Part shown: positions 16,429-25,133 of the stretch, piece by piece
How positions within the stretch are numbered: position 1 is the first letter of the stretch
Layout: the number at the start of each line of letters is the position of its first letter
Assembly: GCA_964442745.1 (NCBI GenBank)
Contig: CAYUAI010000018.1
Location: forward strand, 1-60,685
Length of the DNA: 60,685 nt
DNA from: CAYUAI01 sp964442745
GTDB taxonomy: Bacteria > Pseudomonadota > Gammaproteobacteria > S012-40
Reading direction: 5' to 3'
Translations under genes and position numbers: made by a program
Notes under the pieces: generated by a model
The model's database searches: none
What the model was told of the DNA's origin: nothing
Seen by the model: the letters and a program-made list of their open reading frames with translations, nothing else

Positions 16429-17382
16429 TTAGGAATAACAAGAGACCATTTGTTCCGTTGCGACTCGGTTGCGGCCTTCATTTTTTGCTAAATAAAGCGC
16501 ATTGTCTGCGCTTTTGATGAGTTTTTCTGGGGTGTTATTTAACGCGCTAAAACTGGAAATGCCAAGGCTGATGGTTACTTCACAATCCGTATGTCGTTTG
16601 GTTTCGTTTTGCACTTTTTTGCGTATTTTTTCAGCTACTTTAATCGCCATTTCCAAGGCCGTTTCCGGTAAAATAATGACCAGCTCTTCGCCGCCGTAAC
16701 GTGCTACGGTATCGTTTTCACGGCAATGGCCTTCGATGATTGACGCAATATTTTGCAAGGCGTCGTCACCCTTTTGATGTCCATAGGTATCGTTTAAACG
16801 TTTGAAATGATCGATATCAATAAGGATCAACTGCAAATCACGTTGGTAACGGCGAGCACGCTCGGTTTCTTCTTGTAATGTTTTGTCGAAAAATCGTCGG
16901 TTGTAAAGCGCCGTGAGTGTGTCTTTATAGGCCAGGTCTGTCAACACCTGTTTACGGCGTTCAAATTGTGATTTTAAATCGGAAATTCGGGCAGCCAGTG
17001 ATTGATCTTCCACATCCTTGAGTATTTGTTCCACCGCCTTATTGAGCATGAGTGTTTCGTCGGACAGAGGAGTGGATGCTTTGATAGTATCGGTTGGCTC
17101 ATAGACAAACACAACGTCCATATGAAAACCGCCAATTTCAATTCGATCGCCATTTTTCAGTGGAATTTTGTGTACCGTTTTGCCATTCACTGAGGTGCCG
17201 TTGGTGCTATTGGCATCAACGATAAATAAATCATCCTCTAACCATTCAAAACGAGCGTGTTGCCGAGATACCAGAAAATGAGATAAGGTAATATCACTTT
17301 TTTGGCGGCCAACCGTATACGTTGTATTTCGCTCTAATTTTATTCGATGGTCAAGGTAACAAATGTAGACCGATTTTCCCAT
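16429..17382 (-). CDS. FHA-GGDEF diguanylate cyclase
   Basis: A 317-aa soluble protein joining an N-terminal forkhead-associated phosphopeptide-binding domain (YTVGRQKSDITLSHFLVSRQHARF, ANSTNGTSVNGK) to a C-terminal GGDEF domain. The active site is YGGEELVIILPET, and REND five residues upstream is a classic RxxD inhibitory site, so it should make c-di-GMP with product feedback. A short coiled linker (about 110-150) joins the domains. Start taken at ATG 17382, five nt after AGG; a GTG at 17388 overlaps that site. The FHA domain suggests control by a Ser/Thr kinase, and one is encoded at 37515-40271. That link is inference. Confidence 0.93.
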   Translation of the reverse strand: MGKSVYICYLDHRIKLERNTTYTVGRQKSDITLSHFLVSRQHARFEWLEDDLFIVDANSTNGTSVNGKTVHKIPLKNGDRIEIGGFHMDVVFVYEPTDTIKASTPLSDETLMLNKAVEQILKDVEDQSLAARISDLKSQFERRKQVLTDLAYKDTLTALYNRRFFDKTLQEETERARRYQRDLQLILIDIDHFKRLNDTYGHQKGDDALQNIASIIEGHCRENDTVARYGGEELVIILPETALEMAIKVAEKIRKKVQNETKRHTDCEVTISLGISSFSALNNTPEKLIKSADNALYLAKNEGRNRVATEQMVSCYS

Positions 17383-17388
17383 GATCAC

Positions 17389-17799
17389 CTAGTGTCCTAT
17401 TATTCACCCCGATGGCAACCACTTAAAAGCTATGAAACAATTTTGTTATCACACTGTTGCTGCGCTTTAAGCGAACGCCATCGGGCAAAATCCATATCGC
17501 TTGTTGTTGCTAAAGCATCTAGCATAGTTAATACCAAAAAGTGCTTAGTGGCGGGATTAATATGTTAATTTTTATTGTGCTTGTGCTATTATTTAATCCT
17601 TATCGTCATGATAATAGCTTGGTATGAACCAATACGCTAGCGTATTGGTCGATGCAGTGTGGAGGCTAAATAGCCTGGCTTCCTTCCTTTGATTATTGTA
17701 ATTGATTGACTGATATCGATAATAATGGTAACAACCCGGCCAAGGTGCAAACTTAAATACGTTTTTTATGAGCATTCGTTACATTGGATATATTAATAT
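17389..17799. other. Intergenic region upstream of the cyclase gene
   Basis: A gap of about 410 nt between the amrA stop and the cyclase start, both on minus. It holds the 22-bp palindrome at 17628-17649 and a small 5-bp hairpin (AGGCT/AGCCT) just right of it. No credible ORF with a ribosome-binding site was seen. Confidence 0.4.
17628..17649. repeat. Perfect 22-bp palindrome
   Basis: ACCAATACGCT is followed directly by its reverse complement AGCGTATTGGT. With no loop, it fits a dimeric repressor site or a cruciform better than a transcription terminator. It lies 246 nt upstream of the FHA-GGDEF gene and 151 nt past the amrA stop. Confidence 0.6.
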
Positions 17800-18369
17800 T
17801 CAATCGGTAGAAAATGAGAGCGCAGTATACCTAAATACTTTCAGTGTGGTTGACCAGTAATCGCTTGGCAAGCCCGCTTTTAGCTTTAATTGCCGCCAAA
17901 ATATTTGCGGTTGCGGTAACATGTCCCATACGGCTGGCAAAAAAGTGCCTTGATCGGTGTTTTCTTGTATGACGAGACCATCAATGTTCGGTCGGATTTG
18001 TGCGATTAAGTCGGCTTCGCTGGTGAAAGAAACGGGCTGCAAATCACTCAGTACCGTAATCGAAATTTGGATTTCATCGAATTCTTGTTGGCTCAGCGGG
18101 GCAAAGCGATGATCGTTGAATGCAGCGGCGAGCGCATTATTAGCGATGTCTTCGGTGAGTATGGATTGCCCCTCTAACAAACCGATGCAACCGCGTAACT
18201 GGTTGTCATGTTTGAGTGTGACAAATGAGCCATAGGTTTGCTGAAAATTTTTCCGGCGGTAATCCGCGGTATTCAGATCTAATGGCTCGTTACCGGCGAG
18301 TTTGCGTTGAATGGAATGGTGGGCAATCTCAAGCAAGGTTTTTTTTTCAGTATCTGATAGCGTTAACAT
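17800..18369 (-). CDS. amrA: AmmeMemoRadiSam system protein A (AMMECR1 domain)
   Basis: About 189 aa with a single AMMECR1 domain. Landmarks are FVTLKHDNQLRGCIGLLEG (the invariant LRGCIG), AAFNDHRFAPLS and ISITVLSDLQPV. The biochemical role of the family is unknown, but it co-occurs with Memo-like and radical SAM proteins, both present here. I chose ATG 18369 (MLTLSDTEKK), which matches typical family starts and falls 5 nt after the amrB stop; ATG 18399, overlapping amrB, is the alternative. Likely cotranscribed with amrB. Confidence 0.93.
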   Translation of the reverse strand: MLTLSDTEKKTLLEIAHHSIQRKLAGNEPLDLNTADYRRKNFQQTYGSFVTLKHDNQLRGCIGLLEGQSILTEDIANNALAAAFNDHRFAPLSQQEFDEIQISITVLSDLQPVSFTSEADLIAQIRPNIDGLVIQENTDQGTFLPAVWDMLPQPQIFWRQLKLKAGLPSDYWSTTLKVFRYTALSFSTD

Positions 18370-18376
18370 AATTGAT

Positions 18377-19177
18377 TCAGTGAAACAGGTAGGCGCCATA
18401 TCCGACTACTCGATCTTTGCTGCCTGCGGTGTCGCCTGAGTTTCTCAGGTCCACCGTTGTTACTTGCAAATGTTTCTTTTTTGCAAGTAACAATAAGCCA
18501 TTCACAGCATTGCGTCCACAGGCATGATGATGGTTTATGGCCTCGATATGAAAGCTTTCGATGGCCTCCGATGTGTGTTTATCTAATTGTTTCGCTTCCG
18601 TGTATCCATGGTAATGGCTAAGATCTGAACTAATGATAATGAGCGTTTCGTCCCCCCCCCATAATGCCTCAAGTATTTCGCCAACCTCTTGGGGTGAGCT
18701 TTCACCGATGACGGCGGGAACCAATGAAAATGTAGGTATCAGTGCTTGTAAAAAGGGTAATTGTACCTCAAGGCTATGCTCTTGTAAGTGAGCTAGGTCA
18801 CTGATTGACACGAATGGGAAATGGGTGACCGAGCTGATGGTTTGTTGATCAATGGGAATGTTGCCCAGCGGGGTCACAAAAATATGCGCGGTAGGGAATG
18901 CCATACCGTGAAAGGCCACATGATGTGTTGGACCCAATAATACGATGCGCGTTATTTGTTCGGCGAAAGTTTGTAACTGAGCATAGGCACTGGCCGCAAT
19001 CGACCCCGAATAGATCAAACCGGCGTGAGGGACAATCATCGCTTTAGGGAGGGATTGTTTGATGGTTTTTTCATCTAAAAATCCCTGGAGTATTTGCTTA
19101 AGCTCCTGGGGATCTACCGGATAAAATATGCCGGCGACCGCTGGGTAACGTATTCCAGATATTTGTTTTTCTCTCAT
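18377..19177 (-). CDS. amrB: AmmeMemoRadiSam system protein B (Memo family)
   Basis: A 266-aa protein of the Memo/MEMO1 family, structurally related to LigB-type dioxygenases. The conserved pieces are YPAVAGIFYPVDP, IVPHAGLIYSGSIAASAY, LLGPTHHVAFHG, the EHSLEVQLPFLQ segment, SSDLSHYHGY and the late HHACGRNAV. The His residues in PHAG, PTHH and SHYH are candidate metal ligands. The protein is cytoplasmic. It is the first gene of the minus-strand pair and is divergent from amrS, with a 216-nt shared upstream region. Confidence 0.94.
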   Translation of the reverse strand: MREKQISGIRYPAVAGIFYPVDPQELKQILQGFLDEKTIKQSLPKAMIVPHAGLIYSGSIAASAYAQLQTFAEQITRIVLLGPTHHVAFHGMAFPTAHIFVTPLGNIPIDQQTISSVTHFPFVSISDLAHLQEHSLEVQLPFLQALIPTFSLVPAVIGESSPQEVGEILEALWGGDETLIIISSDLSHYHGYTEAKQLDKHTSEAIESFHIEAINHHHACGRNAVNGLLLLAKKKHLQVTTVDLRNSGDTAGSKDRVVGYGAYLFH

Positions 19178-19393
19178 GTTATCACTTGTCTCAGGGAAGC
19201 TGAAGCCACTCTCTCAGTGTATTTTAGTGTACCTTAAGTTTGCTGCAAAATACAAAAACCTTTTGCTTCATTTGCTTTTCAGACGACAGTCTGATTAGTC
19301 ATAAGCAGATCGAGTAAAGGCTAAATAATCGGCTCAGATAGACGAGTTTCTGAGAGGGATAAATTGTTATATTTTTGACAAAAATGGAAAATA

Positions 19394-20482
19394 ATGGCGA
19401 CAATGAACCCTGAAATTGTTCCGACTCAATTCTGGCATCCATTAGCCGGTGAGCGGGTTCAATGTGATTTGTGCCCACGTTTCTGTCAGTTGCATGAGGG
19501 GCAGCGCGGTTTATGTTTTGTGCGCGCTTGTCAAGATCAGCAGATCGTGTTAACGAGCTATGGGCGATCCAGTGGCTTTTGCATTGATCCCATTGAAAAA
19601 AAACCCTTAAATCATTTCTATCCTGGTACGCCGGTACTTTCGTTTGGTACGGCGGGGTGCAATTTGGCTTGTAAATTTTGTCAAAACTGGGACATTAGCA
19701 AATCTCGCGAAGTTGATACCCTGTGTGACGAGGCTTCTCCGGAAGTGCTTGCCCAAACGGCACTGAAGATGGGTTGTAAAAGCATTGCGTTTACCTATAA
19801 TGATCCGGTGATTTTCATGGAGTATGCGGTGGATGTTGCCATCGCTTGTCGTGCTAAGGGCATCCATACGTTAGCAGTGACGGCGGGTTATATTTGTGAA
19901 CAGCCAAGGCAACTTTTTTTCGATCATATCGATGCCGCGAATGTCGATTTAAAAGGCTTCACCGAGAAATTTTATTGGAAGTTAACCGGCGCACATTTAC
20001 AGCCGGTTTTAGAAACCTTAGTTTATCTCAAGAAATATACCAGCACCTGGTTAGAGTTAACGACCTTGCTTATTCCCGAGCAAAATGATTCTACTCAAGA
20101 GATCGATAAAATGACTCGCTGGGTGCAAGAAAATCTCGGCGCCGATGTGCCGATGCATTTTACCGCTTTTCATCCTGATTGGAAGATGCGAGATATACCA
20201 GCGACACCGGCTAGCACATTAAAACAAGCCAGAGAAATCGCTTTAAAAAATGGTATTCACTACGTCTATACGGGTAATGTGCATGATAAAGTCGGGCAAA
20301 GCACCTATTGTCATCAATGCGGTAAATTGTTAATCGGGCGAGATAGGTATACGTTAAGTGACTGGAACTTAACCGATAACGGTAAGTGTCGGTTTTGCGA
20401 AGCCCATTGTGCAGGGCATTGGGCAGCAACACCGGGTCATTGGGGCGCTAAGCGTATGCCCGTGCGGCTACATCGTCACTGA
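19394..20482 (+). CDS. amrS: AmmeMemoRadiSam system radical SAM enzyme
   Basis: A 362-aa radical SAM protein. Cysteines occur in an N-terminal cluster (CDLCPRFC then GLCFV), then the radical SAM motif CNLACKFCQNWD (CxxxCxxC) and AFTYNDPVIFMEY. A C-terminal zinc-ribbon-like part has YCHQCGKL and CRFCEAHC. This layout matches the AmmeMemoRadiSam enzyme rather than pyruvate-formate-lyase activase, which it resembles. It should cleave S-adenosylmethionine via a [4Fe-4S] cluster; the substrate is unknown. Divergent from amrB/amrA, which suggests shared regulation. Confidence 0.94.
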   Translation: MATMNPEIVPTQFWHPLAGERVQCDLCPRFCQLHEGQRGLCFVRACQDQQIVLTSYGRSSGFCIDPIEKKPLNHFYPGTPVLSFGTAGCNLACKFCQNWDISKSREVDTLCDEASPEVLAQTALKMGCKSIAFTYNDPVIFMEYAVDVAIACRAKGIHTLAVTAGYICEQPRQLFFDHIDAANVDLKGFTEKFYWKLTGAHLQPVLETLVYLKKYTSTWLELTTLLIPEQNDSTQEIDKMTRWVQENLGADVPMHFTAFHPDWKMRDIPATPASTLKQAREIALKNGIHYVYTGNVHDKVGQSTYCHQCGKLLIGRDRYTLSDWNLTDNGKCRFCEAHCAGHWAATPGHWGAKRMPVRLHRH

Positions 20483-20597
20483 TTTCAAAACGTTTCTCTT
20501 TTCGTATAATGTATGGCGTTGCAGCTGAGTTCAGATTGTGCTCGATCATATATTTAAGACAGATACGATTTTGACGATTTCCATAAACGGGGGTTTT

Positions 20598-21746
20598 ATG
20601 AAACGATGTGGGTTCATGCGCCTGGCTTTGTTGGTGTTTTTTATATTATTGACAGCTTGCGGTGATTCAGAAATTATTTGGGACGAATCGTCTGATACGG
20701 GTTTATGGCTGGCAAATAAAAACTCGTCTATCACCATTGCTCTAACCAGTGAGCCTATTATTAGTTGGGATGAAAACAGTGGAAAAACAACGGTGGTGAT
20801 GCATTATATTGTGAGAGGAGATAATGATATTCCGTTATCTTCTGAAGAATTTGATCTTCGACTTTTGATTGATGATCGGCGCATTGATATAGAATCCGTG
20901 CTCAATGCCAGTTCGAAAGCATTGACAACAAATTTATATTTTTCGATGGTATTAGATGCCAGTTATTCCATGCTGTTACGCCAGCCACCGGCATTCCATC
21001 GCATGTTAGAAGCGGCGCGAGATAGTTATCAGCAAGTGTTAGATATTTGGTCAGAGCGTTCCGGTGAGGTGGCTTTCTCGTTATTTTGGTTTAATGATTT
21101 TTTAAATCGCAATTTGATCAGCCAGGCGAACCCACAAAGTTGGGTGCCCAGTGATATTTTATCCATCCCTGAGCCGAGTTCTGGTGCCGTCACTAAATTG
21201 TATGGTGCCGTTCACGAGGCGGCAACGTTAATGAAAATAGATTATGATAATGGTTTTTTCAATGGGGCTCGTGACCATCATATGATGATGGTGTTTTCTG
21301 ATGGCGCGGATAACTATAGCTATTTTGATAATACCACTGAGCCTAATGAACAACGTAAAAAAACGAATTCCAATGCGGAATATATTCACTACGGTAAACA
21401 ACCCGTGAACCTTGATAATGTGATGAGTTCTATCAAAGAGCACCTGGGGTTAATGGTTCATGTGATCGGTTTAGGCAATGACATCGAAGAACAAGAACTC
21501 AAGATGATTGCTGAAGCGGGCCATGGAGTGTATTTAAAAAATCCGGATGTGACGCGCGTTAAAGAACTTTTTTCCCGGATCACACGAGAGTTCACGACAC
21601 TGCAAACCCAAGGGGTATTGATACCGCTAAAACTGGGTGAATATAAATTTACGGTATCGGCAACCAATAAAAATGGCACGAAAAGCGGGCGTATTGATTT
21701 TACTTTTGTTACCGGGGATGGCCAAGCTCGAGTCATCCAACCATAA
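20598..21746 (+). CDS. VWA-domain lipoprotein
   Basis: From ATG 20598 (GGGGG upstream) the protein has about 382 aa. A lipoprotein signal (MRLALLVFFILLTAC) gives Cys21 as lipidation site, so it is envelope-anchored. A von Willebrand A domain follows: the MIDAS motif DASYS in MVLDASYSML, the Thr in AVTKLYGAV, and VFSDGADNYS. The C-terminal part after the VWA fold is beta-rich (GEYKFTVSATNKNG). The upstream extension back to 20538 lacks signal-peptide features and was dropped. Such proteins bind protein partners through a metal ion. No operon partner is obvious, so the role is unknown. Confidence 0.88.
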   Translation: MKRCGFMRLALLVFFILLTACGDSEIIWDESSDTGLWLANKNSSITIALTSEPIISWDENSGKTTVVMHYIVRGDNDIPLSSEEFDLRLLIDDRRIDIESVLNASSKALTTNLYFSMVLDASYSMLLRQPPAFHRMLEAARDSYQQVLDIWSERSGEVAFSLFWFNDFLNRNLISQANPQSWVPSDILSIPEPSSGAVTKLYGAVHEAATLMKIDYDNGFFNGARDHHMMMVFSDGADNYSYFDNTTEPNEQRKKTNSNAEYIHYGKQPVNLDNVMSSIKEHLGLMVHVIGLGNDIEEQELKMIAEAGHGVYLKNPDVTRVKELFSRITREFTTLQTQGVLIPLKLGEYKFTVSATNKNGTKSGRIDFTFVTGDGQARVIQP

Positions 21747-21856
21747 CATTATATCCGACATTAGCTCGCTTACTATTTGAGCTTGTTTGATCAATTTTCT
21801 TAGTGAGTTTCAAAAGCTAGATTGCTCAATGTCGGTTAAATTAAAAAAAAACACTT

Positions 21857-22348
21857 ATGATAATATCTATGATTGCAGCACTGGACCATCATCGACTGAT
21901 TGGGCATAATAATCAACTGCCTTGGCGATTACCGGCCGATATGCAATATTTTCGTCGTGTTACCATGGGAAAGCCGATTTTAATGGGGCGTAAAACATTT
22001 GAGTCTTTTGGGGCAAAACCGCTACCGGGGCGCACCAATATTGTGTTAACCCAGGATCGTGATTATCGTGCAGCAGGTGTCATTATTGCTGACGATATCC
22101 AGCAAGCATTGATGGTTGTCCAAGGGGCTGATGAAATGATGGTGATTGGGGGGGCGGCGATTTATCAGCAAATGTTACCGCTCGCGCAACGTCTTTATTT
22201 AACGTATGTGGATGGCGAATTTGTTGGCGACACTTGGTTTCCCGAATTTGATCAGAATGAATGGCGGGAAATCAGTCGGGAAGATCATTGGCCTGATGAA
22301 AAAAATCCATATCCCTATCGTTTTATGGCGTTTGAAAAATCATCATAG
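21857..22348 (+). CDS. folA: Dihydrofolate reductase
   Basis: A 163-aa NADPH-dependent enzyme reducing dihydrofolate to tetrahydrofolate. Landmarks are ISMIAALDHHRLIGHNNQLPWRLPADMQYF (with the active-site Asp after LP and the WxLP loop), MGRKTFESFGAKPLPGRTNIVLT and MVIGGAAIYQQMLPLAQRLYLT. Full length and intact. thyA, often its partner, is not next to it. Confidence 0.97.
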   Translation: MIISMIAALDHHRLIGHNNQLPWRLPADMQYFRRVTMGKPILMGRKTFESFGAKPLPGRTNIVLTQDRDYRAAGVIIADDIQQALMVVQGADEMMVIGGAAIYQQMLPLAQRLYLTYVDGEFVGDTWFPEFDQNEWREISREDHWPDEKNPYPYRFMAFEKSS

Positions 22349-23008
22349 CGTTATATTTCAAATAAGTAAATAATCCCCTGCATTTGTCGCATTTTCGACC
22401 ACGGTAAGTACTTAGGAATAGGCGACGCAACAACCTGTCTGTCTGCTTAAAAAACACCCGAAATATCTGAGGTGCGAAACCGGGAAGTTATTGTGCCGCC
22501 CATTCCCAAAGTCATTTTATTTTTTTCTCTGCGTATTTTCTGTTAATTCATTTCCGCTCTGTGCGGTGAAACGCTGCTGATAACTAAGGACCTAGCTTGG
22601 CTATTTCAGTGAGTTGCTCGCAAAAATTGATAATAAACCTTGTTGTCAGCAATACGATAGCCTATGGTTCATTTGTTGAAAAAAATGGGCGGAAGTCTTC
22701 AGTTTGCTGAGTACATTTGATTATTTATTGGCACATACCATTGCTTTGTTTGATGGGATAAGCAAGTCTGGATAACGATTTAGCTAATCTAGAGCTATAC
22801 TTTTTGTCAATAAAAGCAAAGATGGCGTCTTATAAAAATTTGAAGTGAATGCAAAGCGATCAATGTGGTTTCTTTGTCACCGAATCCGTTGAGCTAAATT
22901 ATGTTGTTGTTTAGTAATTTGATTAAAGAATATCACAAGATGATCGATCATCGCTTATTTTTTCGAATGGCTTATGTGATAGGAAATAAATTTTAAGGAG
23001 TTAACCCA
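22349..23008. other. 660-nt intergenic region before the OmpA-family gene
   Basis: It contains one clear copy of a dispersed repeat (22472-22516) and a partial copy in inverted orientation (22410-22437), so the two may fold on each other. The right end carries the long 5' region of the outer-membrane gene, with AAGGAG at 22995-23000. No small ORF with a ribosome-binding site was found. Confidence 0.45.
22472..22516 (+). repeat. Dispersed repeat, copy A
   Basis: This copy shares GAAACCGGGAAGTTATT and CCGCCCATTCC followed by AAGTCATTT with copy B at 41874-41915, differing by a few substitutions and two or three inserted bases. Both copies are intergenic and in the same orientation. Only two full copies are seen in the window. 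Confidence 0.6.
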
Positions 23009-24622
23009 GTGAATCTCAAACGAATGATTTGGTTTGTTATAGCAATACCGTTATTGGGAGGTATCGTTCATGCTAAAGAATTTGATAAACCTTTTTATTT
23101 CAAGCATGCGCTATCCTATGTTTTCTCAGATGATAACCGAGAGAGTGAAAATGGCGGAGGCATCTCTTTATCTGTTGGAAAAAAATTTTCCCGGTGGTGG
23201 AATATGGAGTTGGGTGGGGTAGGTGATTTATTAGAGCATAATAACAAAACTAAATTTAAACAGGTGGGGATATTGGCTGACGCATTGTACTTTTTTAATC
23301 GTAAACGTCGTTTTGCGCCTTTTGTGGTGATCGGTGGCGGTGTGATGCAAACTAAATTTGATGGGCCACGCAAATCGAGTCCCATGGCAAATATTGGTGT
23401 CGGTTTTTTGAGTGAAATCGCCAAAAGTGGGGCGAAATTGCGTGGTGATGCACGATTGCGGCATGATGAATCCAATTTATTGGGAGAAAGTAACTTTCAA
23501 GACTGGGTCATTAGTTTAGGATTGTCATTTCCTATTGGTGGTCGCTCTTCCATATTTGCTGAGGAGGAGACAGAACAAGAAGAAATGTTTGCTCAGGCGC
23601 AAACAGATAGACACACGATAGGCAGTGTCATCGCCAATATTCAAGATGACGATAAGGATGGTATCGCCAATCAAGTTGATCAATGTGAAAATACCCCGCA
23701 CGATGCAGAAGTTGATGAGCAAGGATGTTTTGCGAAAGATGGTGATAGCGATGGCATTATCGATTTAGTCGATAATTGTCCGAATTCTCCAACGGGGGTC
23801 AAGGTAGGCCGTAGCGGATGTGAGCTTGATTCGGATGGTGATGGTATTGCCGACAGTCGAGATGCTTGTGCGAATACGTTACCTGGCGTGGCGATTGATG
23901 TGAAAGGCTGTATTTTCGATGTTGATGCCGATGGCATTGCCGATAATCAAGACCAGTGTAATGAAACACGGTTTGGCACTAAAGTCAACAATGAAGGATG
24001 TGAGTTAGATTCAGATGCCGATGGCATTGCCGATAGTGGTGATCAATGTGGTAATACACCGGCCAATTTTCAGGTGGATAGTCAAGGCTGTACGGTAGAT
24101 TCAGATATTGATGGCATTGCCGATAATCGGGATCAGTGTGCAGATACGCCCGCCTGGCTGAAGGTAAACGAAGTCGGTTGTGAACTCGATAGCGATAACG
24201 ATGGTTTGGTGGATCGGGTGGATGCCTGTCCAAAGACTAAACTGGGTGCGGTCATTGATCGAGAGGGATGTGATATTCGATCTGTCATTGCCGCGATGAA
24301 GGATATTCGGTTTGCTGCAAATTCTACCCGATTGAGTCAAAAGACTAAAACGCTGCTTGATGGGATTGCTAAACGGGTAATGTTAGATCCTAATATTTTT
24401 ATTGAAGTGGCTGGGCATTCGGATATGGTAGGAAGTTTATCATCGAATGAAAAGCTTGCATTACAGCGTGCCGAAAATGTGAGGACGTATTTAATTTCAC
24501 GTGGCGTTCCGGATAGAAATCTACAGAGTAAGGGGTACGGTTCGACTCATCCGCTTGCTGATAATGCGACGGAAGATGGGCGTGCAAAAAATCGTCGAGT
24601 TGAGTTTTTTGTGATGGAGTAA
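23009..24622 (+). CDS. OmpA-family outer-membrane protein with seven thrombospondin type 3 repeats
   Basis: A 537-aa protein starting at GTG 23009, with AAGGAG eight nt upstream. A signal peptide (MNLKRMIWFVIAIPLLGGIVHA) leads into a beta-barrel-like region of about 160 residues (GGGISLSVGKKFSRWWNMELGG and similar). Residues about 210-425 contain seven Ca2+-binding repeats of about 30 residues of the form DSDxDGIADxxDxCxxTPxxxxVxxxGC. The C-terminal OmpA domain (VAGHSDMVGSLSSNEKLALQRAENVRTYL, AKNRRVEFF) should bind peptidoglycan. It probably anchors the outer membrane to the wall. The tandem repeats make the DNA repetitive at about 23650-24280. Confidence 0.94.
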   Translation: MNLKRMIWFVIAIPLLGGIVHAKEFDKPFYFKHALSYVFSDDNRESENGGGISLSVGKKFSRWWNMELGGVGDLLEHNNKTKFKQVGILADALYFFNRKRRFAPFVVIGGGVMQTKFDGPRKSSPMANIGVGFLSEIAKSGAKLRGDARLRHDESNLLGESNFQDWVISLGLSFPIGGRSSIFAEEETEQEEMFAQAQTDRHTIGSVIANIQDDDKDGIANQVDQCENTPHDAEVDEQGCFAKDGDSDGIIDLVDNCPNSPTGVKVGRSGCELDSDGDGIADSRDACANTLPGVAIDVKGCIFDVDADGIADNQDQCNETRFGTKVNNEGCELDSDADGIADSGDQCGNTPANFQVDSQGCTVDSDIDGIADNRDQCADTPAWLKVNEVGCELDSDNDGLVDRVDACPKTKLGAVIDREGCDIRSVIAAMKDIRFAANSTRLSQKTKTLLDGIAKRVMLDPNIFIEVAGHSDMVGSLSSNEKLALQRAENVRTYLISRGVPDRNLQSKGYGSTHPLADNATEDGRAKNRRVEFFVME

Positions 24623-25133
24623 TTAGCCAGCGTTTTAAATATGACTCAGCACGATCATAACGTGGGATTTTCACGCCCCGATTTAGGCTAGGTTTGGCCG
24701 ATCTGAAGGTGCAAAACCGTAGGAATTATTGTTCTATTCTGAGGGGGTTGCAAAGGAGGATCGGTCACCAAAAGTCGGCATTTTAGGCGAAGCTCGCCAT
24801 GAAGGTGGGAGGTGAAAATGATCGTTAAAGTCTCGCTTGATCTTTGATTTTATAATCAGACTTTTCTCCATGCATGCTTCCTTCCCCCCTTTTCAAAACC
24901 TTGTGAAATTCGAGATTATCAAGCGTTAGACTGCCAAATAAGGATAAATACTCTGCATGTTTCTAACGTGTTAGCTTGTTTGAGGGCAGTGTAATAATTT
25001 GTTATTTCATAAATATCATCAAAAAGGCGAAATAACAGTCTAATAAAACCAAGCGACTGCGTTTCTTGGGGTTCCTTGTGTATAATATATTCCAAGATAA
25101 AATACGTATATTAAAACTAATGAGGTTTGACAT
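24623..25133. other. Intergenic region with loose inverted structure
   Basis: Outer arms ATTTTCACGCCC (24667-24678) and GGGAGGTGAAAAT (24807-24819) are complementary with two mismatches, and inside them CCGATC (24698-24703) faces GATCGG (24759-24764). This could be a decayed palindromic element of about 153 bp, but the middle pairs poorly. A TATAAT at 25081-25086 is a candidate -10 for the regulator gene. No credible ORF was seen. Confidence 0.35.

Noticed and set aside
22349..23008. Possible tRNA or riboswitch in the longest 5' gaps
   Set aside because: No cloverleaf arms, TPsiC-like GGTTCRA or known riboswitch core could be found in any intergenic region.
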